This document shows, one piece after another, positions 24,777 through 32,935 of a stretch of DNA of 64,000 nucleotides. The stretch spans positions 25,208 through 89,207 of the forward strand of contig JAFOEY010000033.1 in assembly GCA_017387565.1 (NCBI GenBank), given 5' to 3'. A program made the position numbers and the translations under genes. The DNA is from Lachnospiraceae bacterium. Its GTDB lineage: Bacteria > Bacillota > Clostridia > Lachnospirales > Lachnospiraceae. The first letter of the stretch is position 1; the number at the start of each line of letters is the position of its first letter. Below the pieces are notes generated by a model. The model made no database searches, was not told where the DNA came from, and saw only the letters and a program-made list of their open reading frames with translations.

Positions 24777-25731
24777 GTATGTCCATCCCTTGCTGTTTTT
24801 CTTCTTTTCTGACACCTTCCAAATCAAACGCCGGAATAAAGCTCTCTTTTGCCGTCTTTCCAATCTGCATATATGCTTTGGTAATTCCGAGTGACAACGC
24901 ATAATCGATTACTTTTTGATATTCATAGGTTGTTAAATGCCTTTGTAACTGTTTATCCTGCAGTTCTATATTCCTAATCGGCGTATATTGATTCAGAATA
25001 CTGAAATAAATATCTTCGCCATATTCGTGATACAGATACTCTAAAACCTTTTCTGCTTCTCTCCGTTGCCCGGGCAGTACCAGATGACGGACAATCACGC
25101 CTTTTTTGATACTTCCGTCTTTTTGAAAAGAAATACTTCCTGTCTGTCTGACCATTTCTTTGATGGCAGCCTTAGCCACTTTAGAGTAATTTGATGCACC
25201 AAAATAACGCCTTCCCAACTCGTCGGAAATGCATTTAAAATCAGGAAGATACACATCCACAAAACCATCCAGTAAACGAAGAGCTTCTACCGATTCATAT
25301 CCTCCACAGTTATAAATAATCGGAAGGTTAAGCCCTTTTTCCTTTGCCAGGAAAAGCGCCTCCACAATAGTGGGAATAAACATGACTCCGGTTACCAGAT
25401 TAATGTTATTCGCACCTTTATCCTGTAATTCCATAAATATTTCAGCCAAACGCACTTTCGAAATCGCCAAACCGGCTTTTCCTCTGGAAATTTCCCAATT
25501 CTGGCAAAAAACACATTGGAGATTGCACCCTGAAAAGAAGACCGCACCGGAACCGTTATTCTGGCTGATACAGGGTTCTTCCCAAAAATGGAGTGCAGCT
25601 CTTGCAACATGCGGCAAGGCTTCCATTTTGCAAAAACCGACCTCTCCTTTCAGACGATTTGCGCCACATTTCCTTGGACACAGAAAACAACAGCTATAAT
25701 ATTGTTCTTCCTGCTTGCTATACATTTCCAT
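24763..25731 (-). CDS. PflX-like radical SAM protein (PFL-activase-related)
   Basis: 322 aa. An N-terminal cysteine-rich part (YYSCCFLCPRKCGANR and GFCKME) precedes the radical SAM cluster motif CNLQCVFC, then VTGVMFIPTIVEALF, GGYESVEALRLLDG, and YLPDFKCISDEL, the plan of the PflX family of activase-related proteins. Its substrate is unknown; the extra N-terminal cysteines could hold a second cluster. I chose the start at 25731 (MEMYSKQ) because GAGG stands 8 nt before it; an ATG-type start at 25758 is less likely. It is the first gene of a three-gene unit and overlaps the next gene by 14 nt. Confidence 0.88.
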   Translation of the reverse strand: MEMYSKQEEQYYSCCFLCPRKCGANRLKGEVGFCKMEALPHVARAALHFWEEPCISQNNGSGAVFFSGCNLQCVFCQNWEISRGKAGLAISKVRLAEIFMELQDKGANNINLVTGVMFIPTIVEALFLAKEKGLNLPIIYNCGGYESVEALRLLDGFVDVYLPDFKCISDELGRRYFGASNYSKVAKAAIKEMVRQTGSISFQKDGSIKKGVIVRHLVLPGQRREAEKVLEYLYHEYGEDIYFSILNQYTPIRNIELQDKQLQRHLTTYEYQKVIDYALSLGITKAYMQIGKTAKESFIPAFDLEGVRKEEKQQGMDIHGSE

Positions 25732-25754
25732 CCACAAAACCTCACAAGTCAGAA

Positions 25755-26396
25755 TCACTTTTCATCTCTGTCTTTTGGTTTCATGATCTTTCTCTGTCTG
25801 GCTGTAATGTACTTATCAATATCCTGACGCGGAATCATATAACAACCAAACAGCGTCTTTCCGTCTTCACGGTCTACCCTACGAACCACACGTCCCATAA
25901 CGGAAATGTCCATATCCATTAAGGTATCAGTATAAACTAATTTTATGTAATCCATATCATTATTATCATAGTGTCCCACGATAAAAGAAAAACCGGCCGA
26001 GCTCATATCCAGAATATATGCATCAATGGTTGCTTTCCCATGATTTACATAGCAGTATTCATCAATCGGTACTCTGAAATGCGATCTGCGGTTTAGATTT
26101 ACACCATTTCCTTTCGCAATAATTGCATGATATTTCTGATCTTTGAATTTAATATATTGAACATGACAACCCTTGAAAACAATCGGTTTTCCGTCACGAA
26201 CGACTAGCAGCTCGGCAATAATGCATTCTGAGCCAAAGGTTAATACCTTATCTTCATATTTCAGCGGAGGAATCAGAATGCATCTCCCTTTTACGGAAGT
26301 GTCCAGAACCGGACATTTCCATTCCATTTTCTCACGCTCTTTCATTTTAATGGTCAATGTAACAATTTCATCTTTTTCAAGCTCATATATATACAT
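25755..26396 (-). CDS. PilZ-domain c-di-GMP receptor (YcgR-like)
   Basis: 213 aa. An N-terminal YcgR-N-like domain (about 1-95) is followed by a PilZ domain (about 100-205), with the c-di-GMP motifs RRSHFR (RRxxxR) and DMSSAGFSF (DxSxxG). In the family it binds c-di-GMP and alters flagellar motor, enzyme or transcription partners. It sits between two GGDEF genes on the same strand, so it is a natural effector for them. AAAAGG precedes the ATG. The radical SAM gene after it starts within the PilZ gene's downstream edge, so read-through is likely. Confidence 0.92.
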   Translation of the reverse strand: MYIYELEKDEIVTLTIKMKEREKMEWKCPVLDTSVKGRCILIPPLKYEDKVLTFGSECIIAELLVVRDGKPIVFKGCHVQYIKFKDQKYHAIIAKGNGVNLNRRSHFRVPIDEYCYVNHGKATIDAYILDMSSAGFSFIVGHYDNNDMDYIKLVYTDTLMDMDISVMGRVVRRVDREDGKTLFGCYMIPRQDIDKYITARQRKIMKPKDRDEK

Positions 26397-26411
26397 AACT
26401 GGAACCTTTTA

Positions 26412-26708
26412 TCACTTTTTTATCACATGCTTAGGATCTTTGAGCAAAAGAATAATCAGCCAGATGATCAGGCCAAGCGCTATAACAGATAATCCTAAAA
26501 AAGTATCATTTAACATATCCTGTCCTGATGGAGAAAAATATGCTTCTCTAAACTCCAGATACTCATAAACAGCATCTACGAACCACATCAGGGAGGCTCC
26601 CCAGAACTCGTAACACAGGATACCTATTTTTAAAAACCGGGCTTTTTCGTTCACATACCATAATATGGTCGAAAAAATGGCTGCAAAAACTGTAATTAAT
26701 AATGTCAT
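26412..26708 (-). CDS. Small membrane protein of unknown function
   Basis: 98 aa, three predicted membrane helices (about 1-19, 27-45 and 70-92) with an acidic segment between the second and third (EYLEFREAYFSPSGQ) and a Lys-rich end. AAGGAG precedes the ATG. It starts 12 nt after the 131-aa membrane protein gene and ends 15 nt before the PilZ gene, so the three form a tight unit. I do not recognise the family. Confidence 0.75.
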   Translation of the reverse strand: MTLLITVFAAIFSTILWYVNEKARFLKIGILCYEFWGASLMWFVDAVYEYLEFREAYFSPSGQDMLNDTFLGLSVIALGLIIWLIILLLKDPKHVIKK

Positions 26709-26720
26709 CCCGGTCTCTCC

Positions 26721-27116
26721 TTATTGAATAACCGCTTTTTTATTCATGCCCTTTGTCTCGATTAATGTAAGAACACTCCAGAAGAGTGTAACAACAACCG
26801 CCATGGTTACACCTACCGTTGACATTTCATGCAGCATCTTTGCAAAATCTGCCGGATTATTCGTCGCTGTCAAAAACGGAAAATAAGGCACGATTTCTCC
26901 ATGCCATAAATGTTCAAATGCGAGTAAGCCAGAGCCTCCCCACAAAAAATTCGATAATCTTTTTATATGATGGGACCAAACATGACAACTTCCGGTATCC
27001 TTAATAAGCCCACCCTCTATTTTCTGAATTTCTTTTTGTTCTTCTTTCCTATTTAAAACTTTTGAAACCGCTGTTGCCACCATCGCTTCTGCCATGGGAA
27101 CCATAAAACATGCCAT
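26721..27116 (-). CDS. Histidine-rich small membrane protein of unknown function
   Basis: 131 aa. One hydrophobic helix in the middle (about 55-75, FLWGGSGLLAFEHLWHGE) and one near the end (about 95-118, STVGVTMAVVVTLFW) are predicted. Several histidines lie near or in the helices (SHHIKR, EHLWHGE, LHEM), which could bind metal or haem; this is only a suggestion. AGGAGG precedes the ATG. It is the first of a run with the 98-aa membrane protein and the PilZ gene, downstream of a GGDEF gene. I cannot name the family. Confidence 0.78.
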   Translation of the reverse strand: MACFMVPMAEAMVATAVSKVLNRKEEQKEIQKIEGGLIKDTGSCHVWSHHIKRLSNFLWGGSGLLAFEHLWHGEIVPYFPFLTATNNPADFAKMLHEMSTVGVTMAVVVTLFWSVLTLIETKGMNKKAVIQ

Positions 27117-27216
27117 AAGAAACCTCCTGCCTGATTAAACAAAATCGCATTTTTTTAATAATAACATACATCGCGCAAAGATAAAAGAAAATGAGATATA
27201 CAACCTGTTTTTTGAT

Positions 27217-28308
27217 TTAATATACAATCCGGTCTCTTCCGTCTTTCTTTCCGCGATAGAGTTTTTGATCTGCATTGGTTAACATACTTTCATAATTGCC
27301 GCTATAATCATATTTCGCCAATCCAAAAGTCATGGTAATACGTATTTCCACATCATCTTTGGTCACAACTATATCTTTAATTTTCCGGCGTATTTCACAC
27401 AACTTGATAAAGGCCGAATCACCATTCGTTTCCGGGAATATCAGCAGAAACTCTTCCCCACCCCACCGGGCAGCCATATATTTTTCCTTCATTTCCTGCC
27501 GAAATACTTTTCCGATTGCCTGAAGCACTTTATCCCCTGCATCATGCCCATAGGTATCATTTACCTTTTTAAAAAAATCAATGTCGCAAATACACACACA
27601 CAGTCCTTTATCTCTACTATTTTTACAACATTCTTCAATATATTCCAATGCCTTTCTACGGTTATATAAAGATGTCAATTTATCGGTATTGGCCATAACC
27701 TTAAGTTCTTCATTGTAAGCAATCAGCTTACTCTCAAGTTCCTGGCTATCTCTGCCATAAATATAAGAAATAACCGAAATTGACCAGAAAATTACAATTG
27801 TGTTAATCATTTGCAGGGAATCATTTTCACGGTTGCTTATTTTAACAAGCGATTCACTATTGCAGAAAATATAGTATAGCGCAATACGAAAAATACATAA
27901 CCCTGTTGCAAAGAGTGCTTTAAAACGCAGATTGTTATATTGAACAAAAAAGACCAATACCAGCAAAACCATCAAATAGTGCTGCACACCCACGTCCCAT
28001 CCGAACAAATAGATAAAACTTATAATCCAAATAATCATAGCAACACTCAGCGCTGTAAAAATCCCAAGTGTACGAAATTTGTATGTGGATGCAAAAATAC
28101 CCCCAAAAGCCAGCAATGCCACCAAATATAACACAAAACCACCCTTGGCAGATATAACATTAATAAAAACGGTCGGTATCAATAGATATGCAATAAATGA
28201 CAATGTCAAAATACGAATAACAACTGCCGTTTTCTTCGATTCATTTTCAGCCTGCGTATCTTTTCCTATGAACTCTGTAAATCTTGACCATAAATCCCAT
28301 AAATACAC
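27217..28308 (-). CDS. Membrane diguanylate cyclase (GGDEF)
   Basis: 363 aa. About six membrane helices fill residues 25-190, and a GGDEF domain follows (about 200-360) with TDKLTSLYNRRKAL, IDFFKKVNDTYGHDAGD and the active site GGEEF. No RxxD inhibitory site stands before it, so product feedback at that site is not expected. It makes c-di-GMP. The start is a GTG with AAGGGG 8 nt upstream. A -10 TATAAT (complement of 28431-28436) and a 26-nt palindrome (28353) lie upstream in the leader. The next genes on the strand are the two small membrane proteins and the PilZ protein. Confidence 0.93.
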   Translation of the reverse strand: MYLWDLWSRFTEFIGKDTQAENESKKTAVVIRILTLSFIAYLLIPTVFINVISAKGGFVLYLVALLAFGGIFASTYKFRTLGIFTALSVAMIIWIISFIYLFGWDVGVQHYLMVLLVLVFFVQYNNLRFKALFATGLCIFRIALYYIFCNSESLVKISNRENDSLQMINTIVIFWSISVISYIYGRDSQELESKLIAYNEELKVMANTDKLTSLYNRRKALEYIEECCKNSRDKGLCVCICDIDFFKKVNDTYGHDAGDKVLQAIGKVFRQEMKEKYMAARWGGEEFLLIFPETNGDSAFIKLCEIRRKIKDIVVTKDDVEIRITMTFGLAKYDYSGNYESMLTNADQKLYRGKKDGRDRIVY

Positions 28309-28352
28309 GTAAAATACCCCTTATGCTTAACCATCTGTCTGTGTAATGCTGT

Positions 28353-28378
28353 TGGGGTCAAAAGATATTTTGCCCCCA
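28353..28378. repeat. 26-nt palindrome, copy 2
   Basis: TGGGGTCAAAA / GAT / ATTTTGCCCCCA. It lies 45 nt upstream of the GTG of the GGDEF gene and about 50 nt after a TATAAT, so in its 5-prime leader. It is nearly identical to the copy at 39133. The 313-nt gap 28309-28621 holds this, the -10 box and the hairpin at 28516, and no gene. Confidence 0.8.
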
Positions 28379-28515
28379 TGATACAACGGATTGCAATTCA
28401 CTTTGTGCTCTCACAATCCTAATACAAACTATTATACTTCTATATCTACAAAATAGTCTATATTTTTTAATCCAAAAAATTTCTTTATTCGAAATCCATT
28501 ACTGTCAAATCACAA

Positions 28516-28554
28516 ATCGGGCTGTTACAAAAATAATTTTGGTAACAGCCCGAT
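28516..28554 (-). terminator. Strong stem-loop after the transketolase genes
   Basis: ATCGGGCTGTTAC / 13-nt loop / GTAACAGCCCGAT, 13-bp stem, 68 nt after the stop of the transketolase C-subunit gene. No clean U-tract follows, so it may act as terminator or RNA stabiliser. Confidence 0.65.
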
Positions 28555-28621
28555 TACATCAAATAAAAATTACACAACAGATCTCATAAAACTTTGATTC
28601 ATCTGCTGTATGAAAATTATA

Positions 28622-29560
28622 TTATAGATTTTCTTTTATTTTTGCATAAATACCTTTTGCATCCAGTCCGTATTTTACAACAAGGTCTGCTGCCGGTCCG
28701 GATTCGCCAAATCGATCATAAACACCGATTTTGGTCACTTTTGTAGGTGCATTTTCAGAAAGGACATCACAAACTGCGCTTCCCAGACCACCAATTACAG
28801 AATGTTCTTCAACCGTAAATACTTTTCCGGTTTTCTTTGCAGAAGCTACTACCAGATCTTTATCTAACGGTTTAATGGTATGGATATTAATGACCTCTGC
28901 ATCAACACCATCTGCTTTTAACATTTCCGCTGCCCCCATGGCACCTTCCACACAGATACCGGTTGCAATAATGGATACATCACTACCTTCTTTGAGTACC
29001 ACACCTTTTCCAATTTCAAACTTGTAGTCTGCATTGTCATTGATGACCGGAACTGCAGCACGACCAAATCTTAAATAAACCGGACCATCCATTTCCAACG
29101 CTGCACGAACAGCAGCTCTTGCTTCAATATCATCAGAGGGCACAATGACTGTCATGCCGGGAATCGTTCTCATTAATGCAATATCTTCATTACACTGATG
29201 TGTTGCACCATCTTCACCAACGGTTATTCCGGCATGTGTTGCGCCTATTTTTACATTTAAGTGAGGGTAGCCGATGGAGTTGCGAATCTGCTCAAAGTTC
29301 CTTCCTGCAGCAAACATTGCAAAAGAAGAAATAAAAGGTATTTTCCCACATGTAGCAAGACCGGCCGCAATACCTGTCATATTACATTCTGCGATACCAC
29401 AGTCAATATGTCGTTCAGGATATGCTTTTTGAAAAATACTTGTCTTTGTTGCACCCGCTAAATCGGCATCTAAAACAACTAATTCAGGGAAGTCTTTTGC
29501 ACAGTCAACCAAAGCATTTCCGTAACTTTCTCTTGTTGCGATTTTCTTTACGTCTGCCAT
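28622..29560 (-). CDS. Transketolase, C-terminal subunit
   Basis: 312 aa carrying the pyrimidine-binding and C-terminal domains of transketolase: DADLAGATKTS, FIAECN-type segment CGIAECNMTGIAAGL with the catalytic Glu, and the C-terminal GGLGSAVCDVL. Together with the N-subunit it moves two-carbon units between sugar phosphates in the pentose phosphate pathway, using thiamine diphosphate. Its ATG overlaps the stop of the N-subunit gene (TAATG), so the two are made together. Split transketolase is usual in many anaerobes and archaea. Confidence 0.95.
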   Translation of the reverse strand: MADVKKIATRESYGNALVDCAKDFPELVVLDADLAGATKTSIFQKAYPERHIDCGIAECNMTGIAAGLATCGKIPFISSFAMFAAGRNFEQIRNSIGYPHLNVKIGATHAGITVGEDGATHQCNEDIALMRTIPGMTVIVPSDDIEARAAVRAALEMDGPVYLRFGRAAVPVINDNADYKFEIGKGVVLKEGSDVSIIATGICVEGAMGAAEMLKADGVDAEVINIHTIKPLDKDLVVASAKKTGKVFTVEEHSVIGGLGSAVCDVLSENAPTKVTKIGVYDRFGESGPAADLVVKYGLDAKGIYAKIKENL

Positions 29561-30405
29561 TATACTTCACCTGCTTTCTCTAATTCTGCGGCAATTTTAT
29601 CCAAATCAGCCATTGCAGTTGCATATTCTTCATCGTTGGGAGCTTTTCCGTGCCATCCGGCTTTATCTTCCATAAAAGAAACACCTTTTCCTTTTACGGT
29701 ATGCATAATAATCGCTGTGGGTTTTCCTTTTGTTTCTCTTGCTTTTTTAAATGCGGCACGAATTTCATCAAAGTTGTGTCCGTCAATATTAATAGCCTGG
29801 AAATTAAATGCTTCAAATTTTGCATCAATGGGATAAACGGAACAAACATCCTCTACTTTTCCATCAATCTGAAGACCGTTATTATCCACGATTACTACCA
29901 GATTATCTAATTTATTAGCACCTGCAAACATGGATGCTTCCCAGACCTGACCTTCCTGAATTTCTCCATCTCCCAAAAGGGTATACACACGAAAATCCTT
30001 TTTATCCAGTTTTGCTGCCAAAGCCATGCCGACAGCCGCTGAAATACCCTGGCCTAAAGAACCGGAGCTCATATCCACACCGGGCGTTTCCTGCATACAG
30101 GGATGTCCCTGTAAATAAGAACCGATTTTTCGAAGAGTTGTTAAATCCTCAACAGGGAAATAACCTCTGTTTGCCAACGCAGAATAAAGACCGGGAGCAG
30201 TATGACCTTTTGATAACACAAAACGGTCTCTGTCTTCCCATTTTGGATTCGCAGGATCAATATTCATTTCCTCAAAATAAAGATACGTAAACATATCTGC
30301 CGCAGAAAGTGATCCACCGGGATGTCCGGCTTTTGCACTATGAACTGAGGTCACAATACCCTTACGAACTTCGTTTGCCATTTTCTGAAGCTCTAAGTTT
30401 GTCAT
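29560..30405 (-). CDS. Transketolase, N-terminal subunit
   Basis: 281 aa carrying the thiamine-diphosphate binding domain: SAKAGHPGGSLSAADM, the GHAAPGLY-type SKGHTAPGLYSA, and GDGEIQEGQVWEA...NNGLQ, the ThDP/metal motif (GDGE to NN). I chose the ATG at 30405 because AGAGGAG stands 5 nt before it; the longer frame to 30510 has no site. It is the first gene of the pair and downstream of the isomerase terminator, so it should have its own promoter. Confidence 0.95.
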   Translation of the reverse strand: MTNLELQKMANEVRKGIVTSVHSAKAGHPGGSLSAADMFTYLYFEEMNIDPANPKWEDRDRFVLSKGHTAPGLYSALANRGYFPVEDLTTLRKIGSYLQGHPCMQETPGVDMSSGSLGQGISAAVGMALAAKLDKKDFRVYTLLGDGEIQEGQVWEASMFAGANKLDNLVVIVDNNGLQIDGKVEDVCSVYPIDAKFEAFNFQAINIDGHNFDEIRAAFKKARETKGKPTAIIMHTVKGKGVSFMEDKAGWHGKAPNDEEYATAMADLDKIAAELEKAGEV

Positions 30406-30519
30406 GGTTTCTCCTCTTTCTTGTTGTGGAGCAACTTCGTGATTTTTCTTACAATACATAATGACTCCGGAAACCATCGCGAAGTTAGTCCTTATTAATA
30501 AATTTTTCAAACGTACAAA

Positions 30520-30555
30520 GAAGACTTCGGTCGGCTCTCCGACCGAAATCCTCTT
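30520..30555 (-). terminator. Terminator of the xylB-DUF4867-isomerase unit
   Basis: Minus strand AAGAGGATTTCGGTCGG / AGAG / CCGACCGAAGTCTT followed by CTTTG, 40 nt after the isomerase stop. Strong stem, modest U-tract. Confidence 0.8.
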
Positions 30556-30594
30556 TTATTTTATACAAAATATGTCCGCGTTACAATCCTAAAA

Positions 30595-32079
30595 TTATGC
30601 AAAAGGATTTTCTGTCGGGTAACGAACGCCGGCAGGCTGGTTGTATCCAATTTCATCTACATCAACACCGATGTATTTGAATACTTCGTATAATGCTTTT
30701 CCGTGATGACCAAAAGCAACCGCGCCATGATGAGGGAAGTTTTTCTCAATCAATACATGTCTGTAGAAACGTCCCATTTCCGGAATTGCAAATACACCGA
30801 TACCACCAAAGGATTTTGTTGCTACAGGTAATACTTCACCATTTGCAATATAAGCGCGCAGAATATTGTCTGCTGTAGACTGTAAACGGAAAAAGGTAAT
30901 TTCACCGGGAACAATATCGCCCTCTAAGGTACCCTGGGTTACTTCTTCGGGAAGGGCTCTTGCCATAATCATCTGGTACTGCATTCCGCAAGATGTAAGT
31001 TTCTTGCTGTTGGTATTTCCACAGTGGAAGCCCATGAAAGTATCTTTGTGTGTATAGTTGAATTTGCCCTCAATGGACTCTTTGTACATATCAGCCGGAA
31101 CGGAGTTGTTGATATCCAGCAAGGTAACGATATCCTCGGATACACAATAACCGATAAACTCTGATAAGCATCCGTAAATATCTACTTCACAGGATACCGG
31201 AATACCCATACCTGTCAGACGGCTGTTAACATAGCAGGGAACAAATCCAAACTGTGTCTGGAATGCCGGCCAGCATTTTCCTGCAATTGCCACATATTTG
31301 CGATATCCTCTGTGCTCTTCAACCCAGTCTAATAAGGTCAATTCATACTGAGCCAGCTTAGGAAGAATGGTAGGTTTGTTGTTTCCGGCACCAAGCTCTT
31401 CTTCCATTTCTTTTACTTTTGCAGGGATACGAGGATCATCTGCATGCTTGTTGAAAGATTCAAATAAATCGAGTTCTGAATTTTCTTCAATTTCCACACC
31501 AAGGTTATAAAGCTGTTTAATTGGTGCATTACAAGCTAAGAAGTTTAACGGTCTGGGACCAAAGCTTATAATTTTTAAATTTGAAAGTGCATCAATTGCA
31601 CGTGCAATCGGAACAAATTCATGAATCATATCAGCGCATTCTTCTGCAGTTCCGACAGGATATTCAGGAATATATGCACGTACATTACGCAGTTTTAAAT
31701 TATAACTGGCATTTAACATTCCGCAGTAAGCATCACCACGACCCTGCAACAAGTCGTCCTGTGTTTCCTCAGCAGCAGCAACAAACATTTTAGGTCCATC
31801 AAAGTGTTTCGCAAGTAATGTCTCAGAAATTTCAGGGCCAAAGTTTCCAAGATATACGCACAGGGCATTACATCCGGCTTTTTTAATATCTTCTAATGCC
31901 TGTACCATATGGATTTCACTTTCCACGATACAAATGGGGCATTCATAAATGTCTGCAGCATTATATTTCGCTTTATAAGCTTCTACTAAAGCTTTTCTTC
32001 TGTTTACGGAAAGAGATTCCGGAAAGCAGTCACGACTTACTGCAACAATACCTATTTTTACTTCAGGTGCATTAAACAT
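30595..32079 (-). CDS. L-fucose/L-arabinose isomerase family protein
   Basis: 494 aa. It has the fucose-isomerase-like three-domain plan: an N-terminal Rossmann-like part (KIGIVAVSRDCFPESL, ALCVYLGNFGPE), a middle part, and a C-terminal part with the metal and substrate residues (GYCVSEDIVTLLDIN, MGFHCGNTNSKK, HHGAVAFGHHG). Family members isomerise aldoses to ketoses with Mn. The true substrate is not certain; next to xylulokinase, a pentose or deoxysugar giving a xylulokinase substrate is likely. AAGGAGG upstream. It is the last gene of the xylB unit. Confidence 0.85.
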   Translation of the reverse strand: MFNAPEVKIGIVAVSRDCFPESLSVNRRKALVEAYKAKYNAADIYECPICIVESEIHMVQALEDIKKAGCNALCVYLGNFGPEISETLLAKHFDGPKMFVAAAEETQDDLLQGRGDAYCGMLNASYNLKLRNVRAYIPEYPVGTAEECADMIHEFVPIARAIDALSNLKIISFGPRPLNFLACNAPIKQLYNLGVEIEENSELDLFESFNKHADDPRIPAKVKEMEEELGAGNNKPTILPKLAQYELTLLDWVEEHRGYRKYVAIAGKCWPAFQTQFGFVPCYVNSRLTGMGIPVSCEVDIYGCLSEFIGYCVSEDIVTLLDINNSVPADMYKESIEGKFNYTHKDTFMGFHCGNTNSKKLTSCGMQYQMIMARALPEEVTQGTLEGDIVPGEITFFRLQSTADNILRAYIANGEVLPVATKSFGGIGVFAIPEMGRFYRHVLIEKNFPHHGAVAFGHHGKALYEVFKYIGVDVDEIGYNQPAGVRYPTENPFA

Positions 32080-32174
32080 ATCATTGTCCTCCTTATTACC
32101 TTATGTTTTTCTTTATTTATTATTTTTCACACTTTTTATACGTCACTATTTTAAATATTTATAAGAGAATTCTC

Positions 32175-32798
32175 TTATTCATTTACATTTAAGTTTTTTC
32201 CGATTAAGCCTATATGGGCATTTGCATCAAGGCCGCCTTCCGGATGTCCGATCAGCCATTTATTTTTTGCTGTAATTAATTTATCTTCCCATTCGTCATG
32301 GTTATCATCCAACGGATAGTTTGTACCTTTGGGTAATACAACCCCGACTTTGAATCCGGCTCCTTTTACCCCGCAGGGTGCATAATGAAGTGTTGTTGCA
32401 TATACTTCTACTGCGGTTCCTGCCGGTACGAGGAACGCTTCCATCAAAGATGTGTCATATGTAAAATCATCCGTAATATCCTGCTGGCAGCCTAAAATTA
32501 AAATAGCATCTGTGGCAGCGACATTGATTTCTGAACTTCTGTGGTATTCAACCGCATTGAGAAGTTCATTGTGTCCGTTACAATAACCGATTTCGATTTC
32601 CAGCTCACCATATGTTTTTTTCGTCAGTTCCTGATATACAGGCAGTGCCTCCAAAACAGCAACGCTGGGTTCATAAGCTACTCCATCCGGCAACGGTGTC
32701 TTTTCATTGATTGCATCCACAAGCTCTGAAAAATCAACGTTTTGTACGATTCTGCCATACTTTCTGAACCTTTCATCCGTCACGTCATAAATTGTCAT
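32175..32798 (-). CDS. DUF4867 family protein (sugar-locus, cupin-like)
   Basis: 207 aa, the DUF4867 family, commonly found beside sugar isomerases and kinases in Clostridia. The sequence shows a beta-rich core with ELEIEIGYCNGHN, AVEYHRSSEINVAATDAIL, and FLVPAGTAVEVYATTLHYAPCGV, which reads like a cupin or epimerase-like fold. The function is unknown; a mutarotase/isomerase or lyxose-isomerase-like role is possible. I chose the ATG at 32798 with AAAGGAG 7 nt upstream. It lies between xylulokinase and the fucose-isomerase-like gene. Confidence 0.8.
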   Translation of the reverse strand: MTIYDVTDERFRKYGRIVQNVDFSELVDAINEKTPLPDGVAYEPSVAVLEALPVYQELTKKTYGELEIEIGYCNGHNELLNAVEYHRSSEINVAATDAILILGCQQDITDDFTYDTSLMEAFLVPAGTAVEVYATTLHYAPCGVKGAGFKVGVVLPKGTNYPLDDNHDEWEDKLITAKNKWLIGHPEGGLDANAHIGLIGKNLNVNE

Positions 32799-32935
32799 GT
32801 CATAACTCCTTTCTGTTATATAAAAATCATCTTGGTTTTCCACATAGCATGTGGTTTGTTTCAAGTTAGTGAATACATGTTAATATCTTTTTCCATTCTT
32901 TTACTGCATTTACCGAATCACTGCATTTGCTGAAC

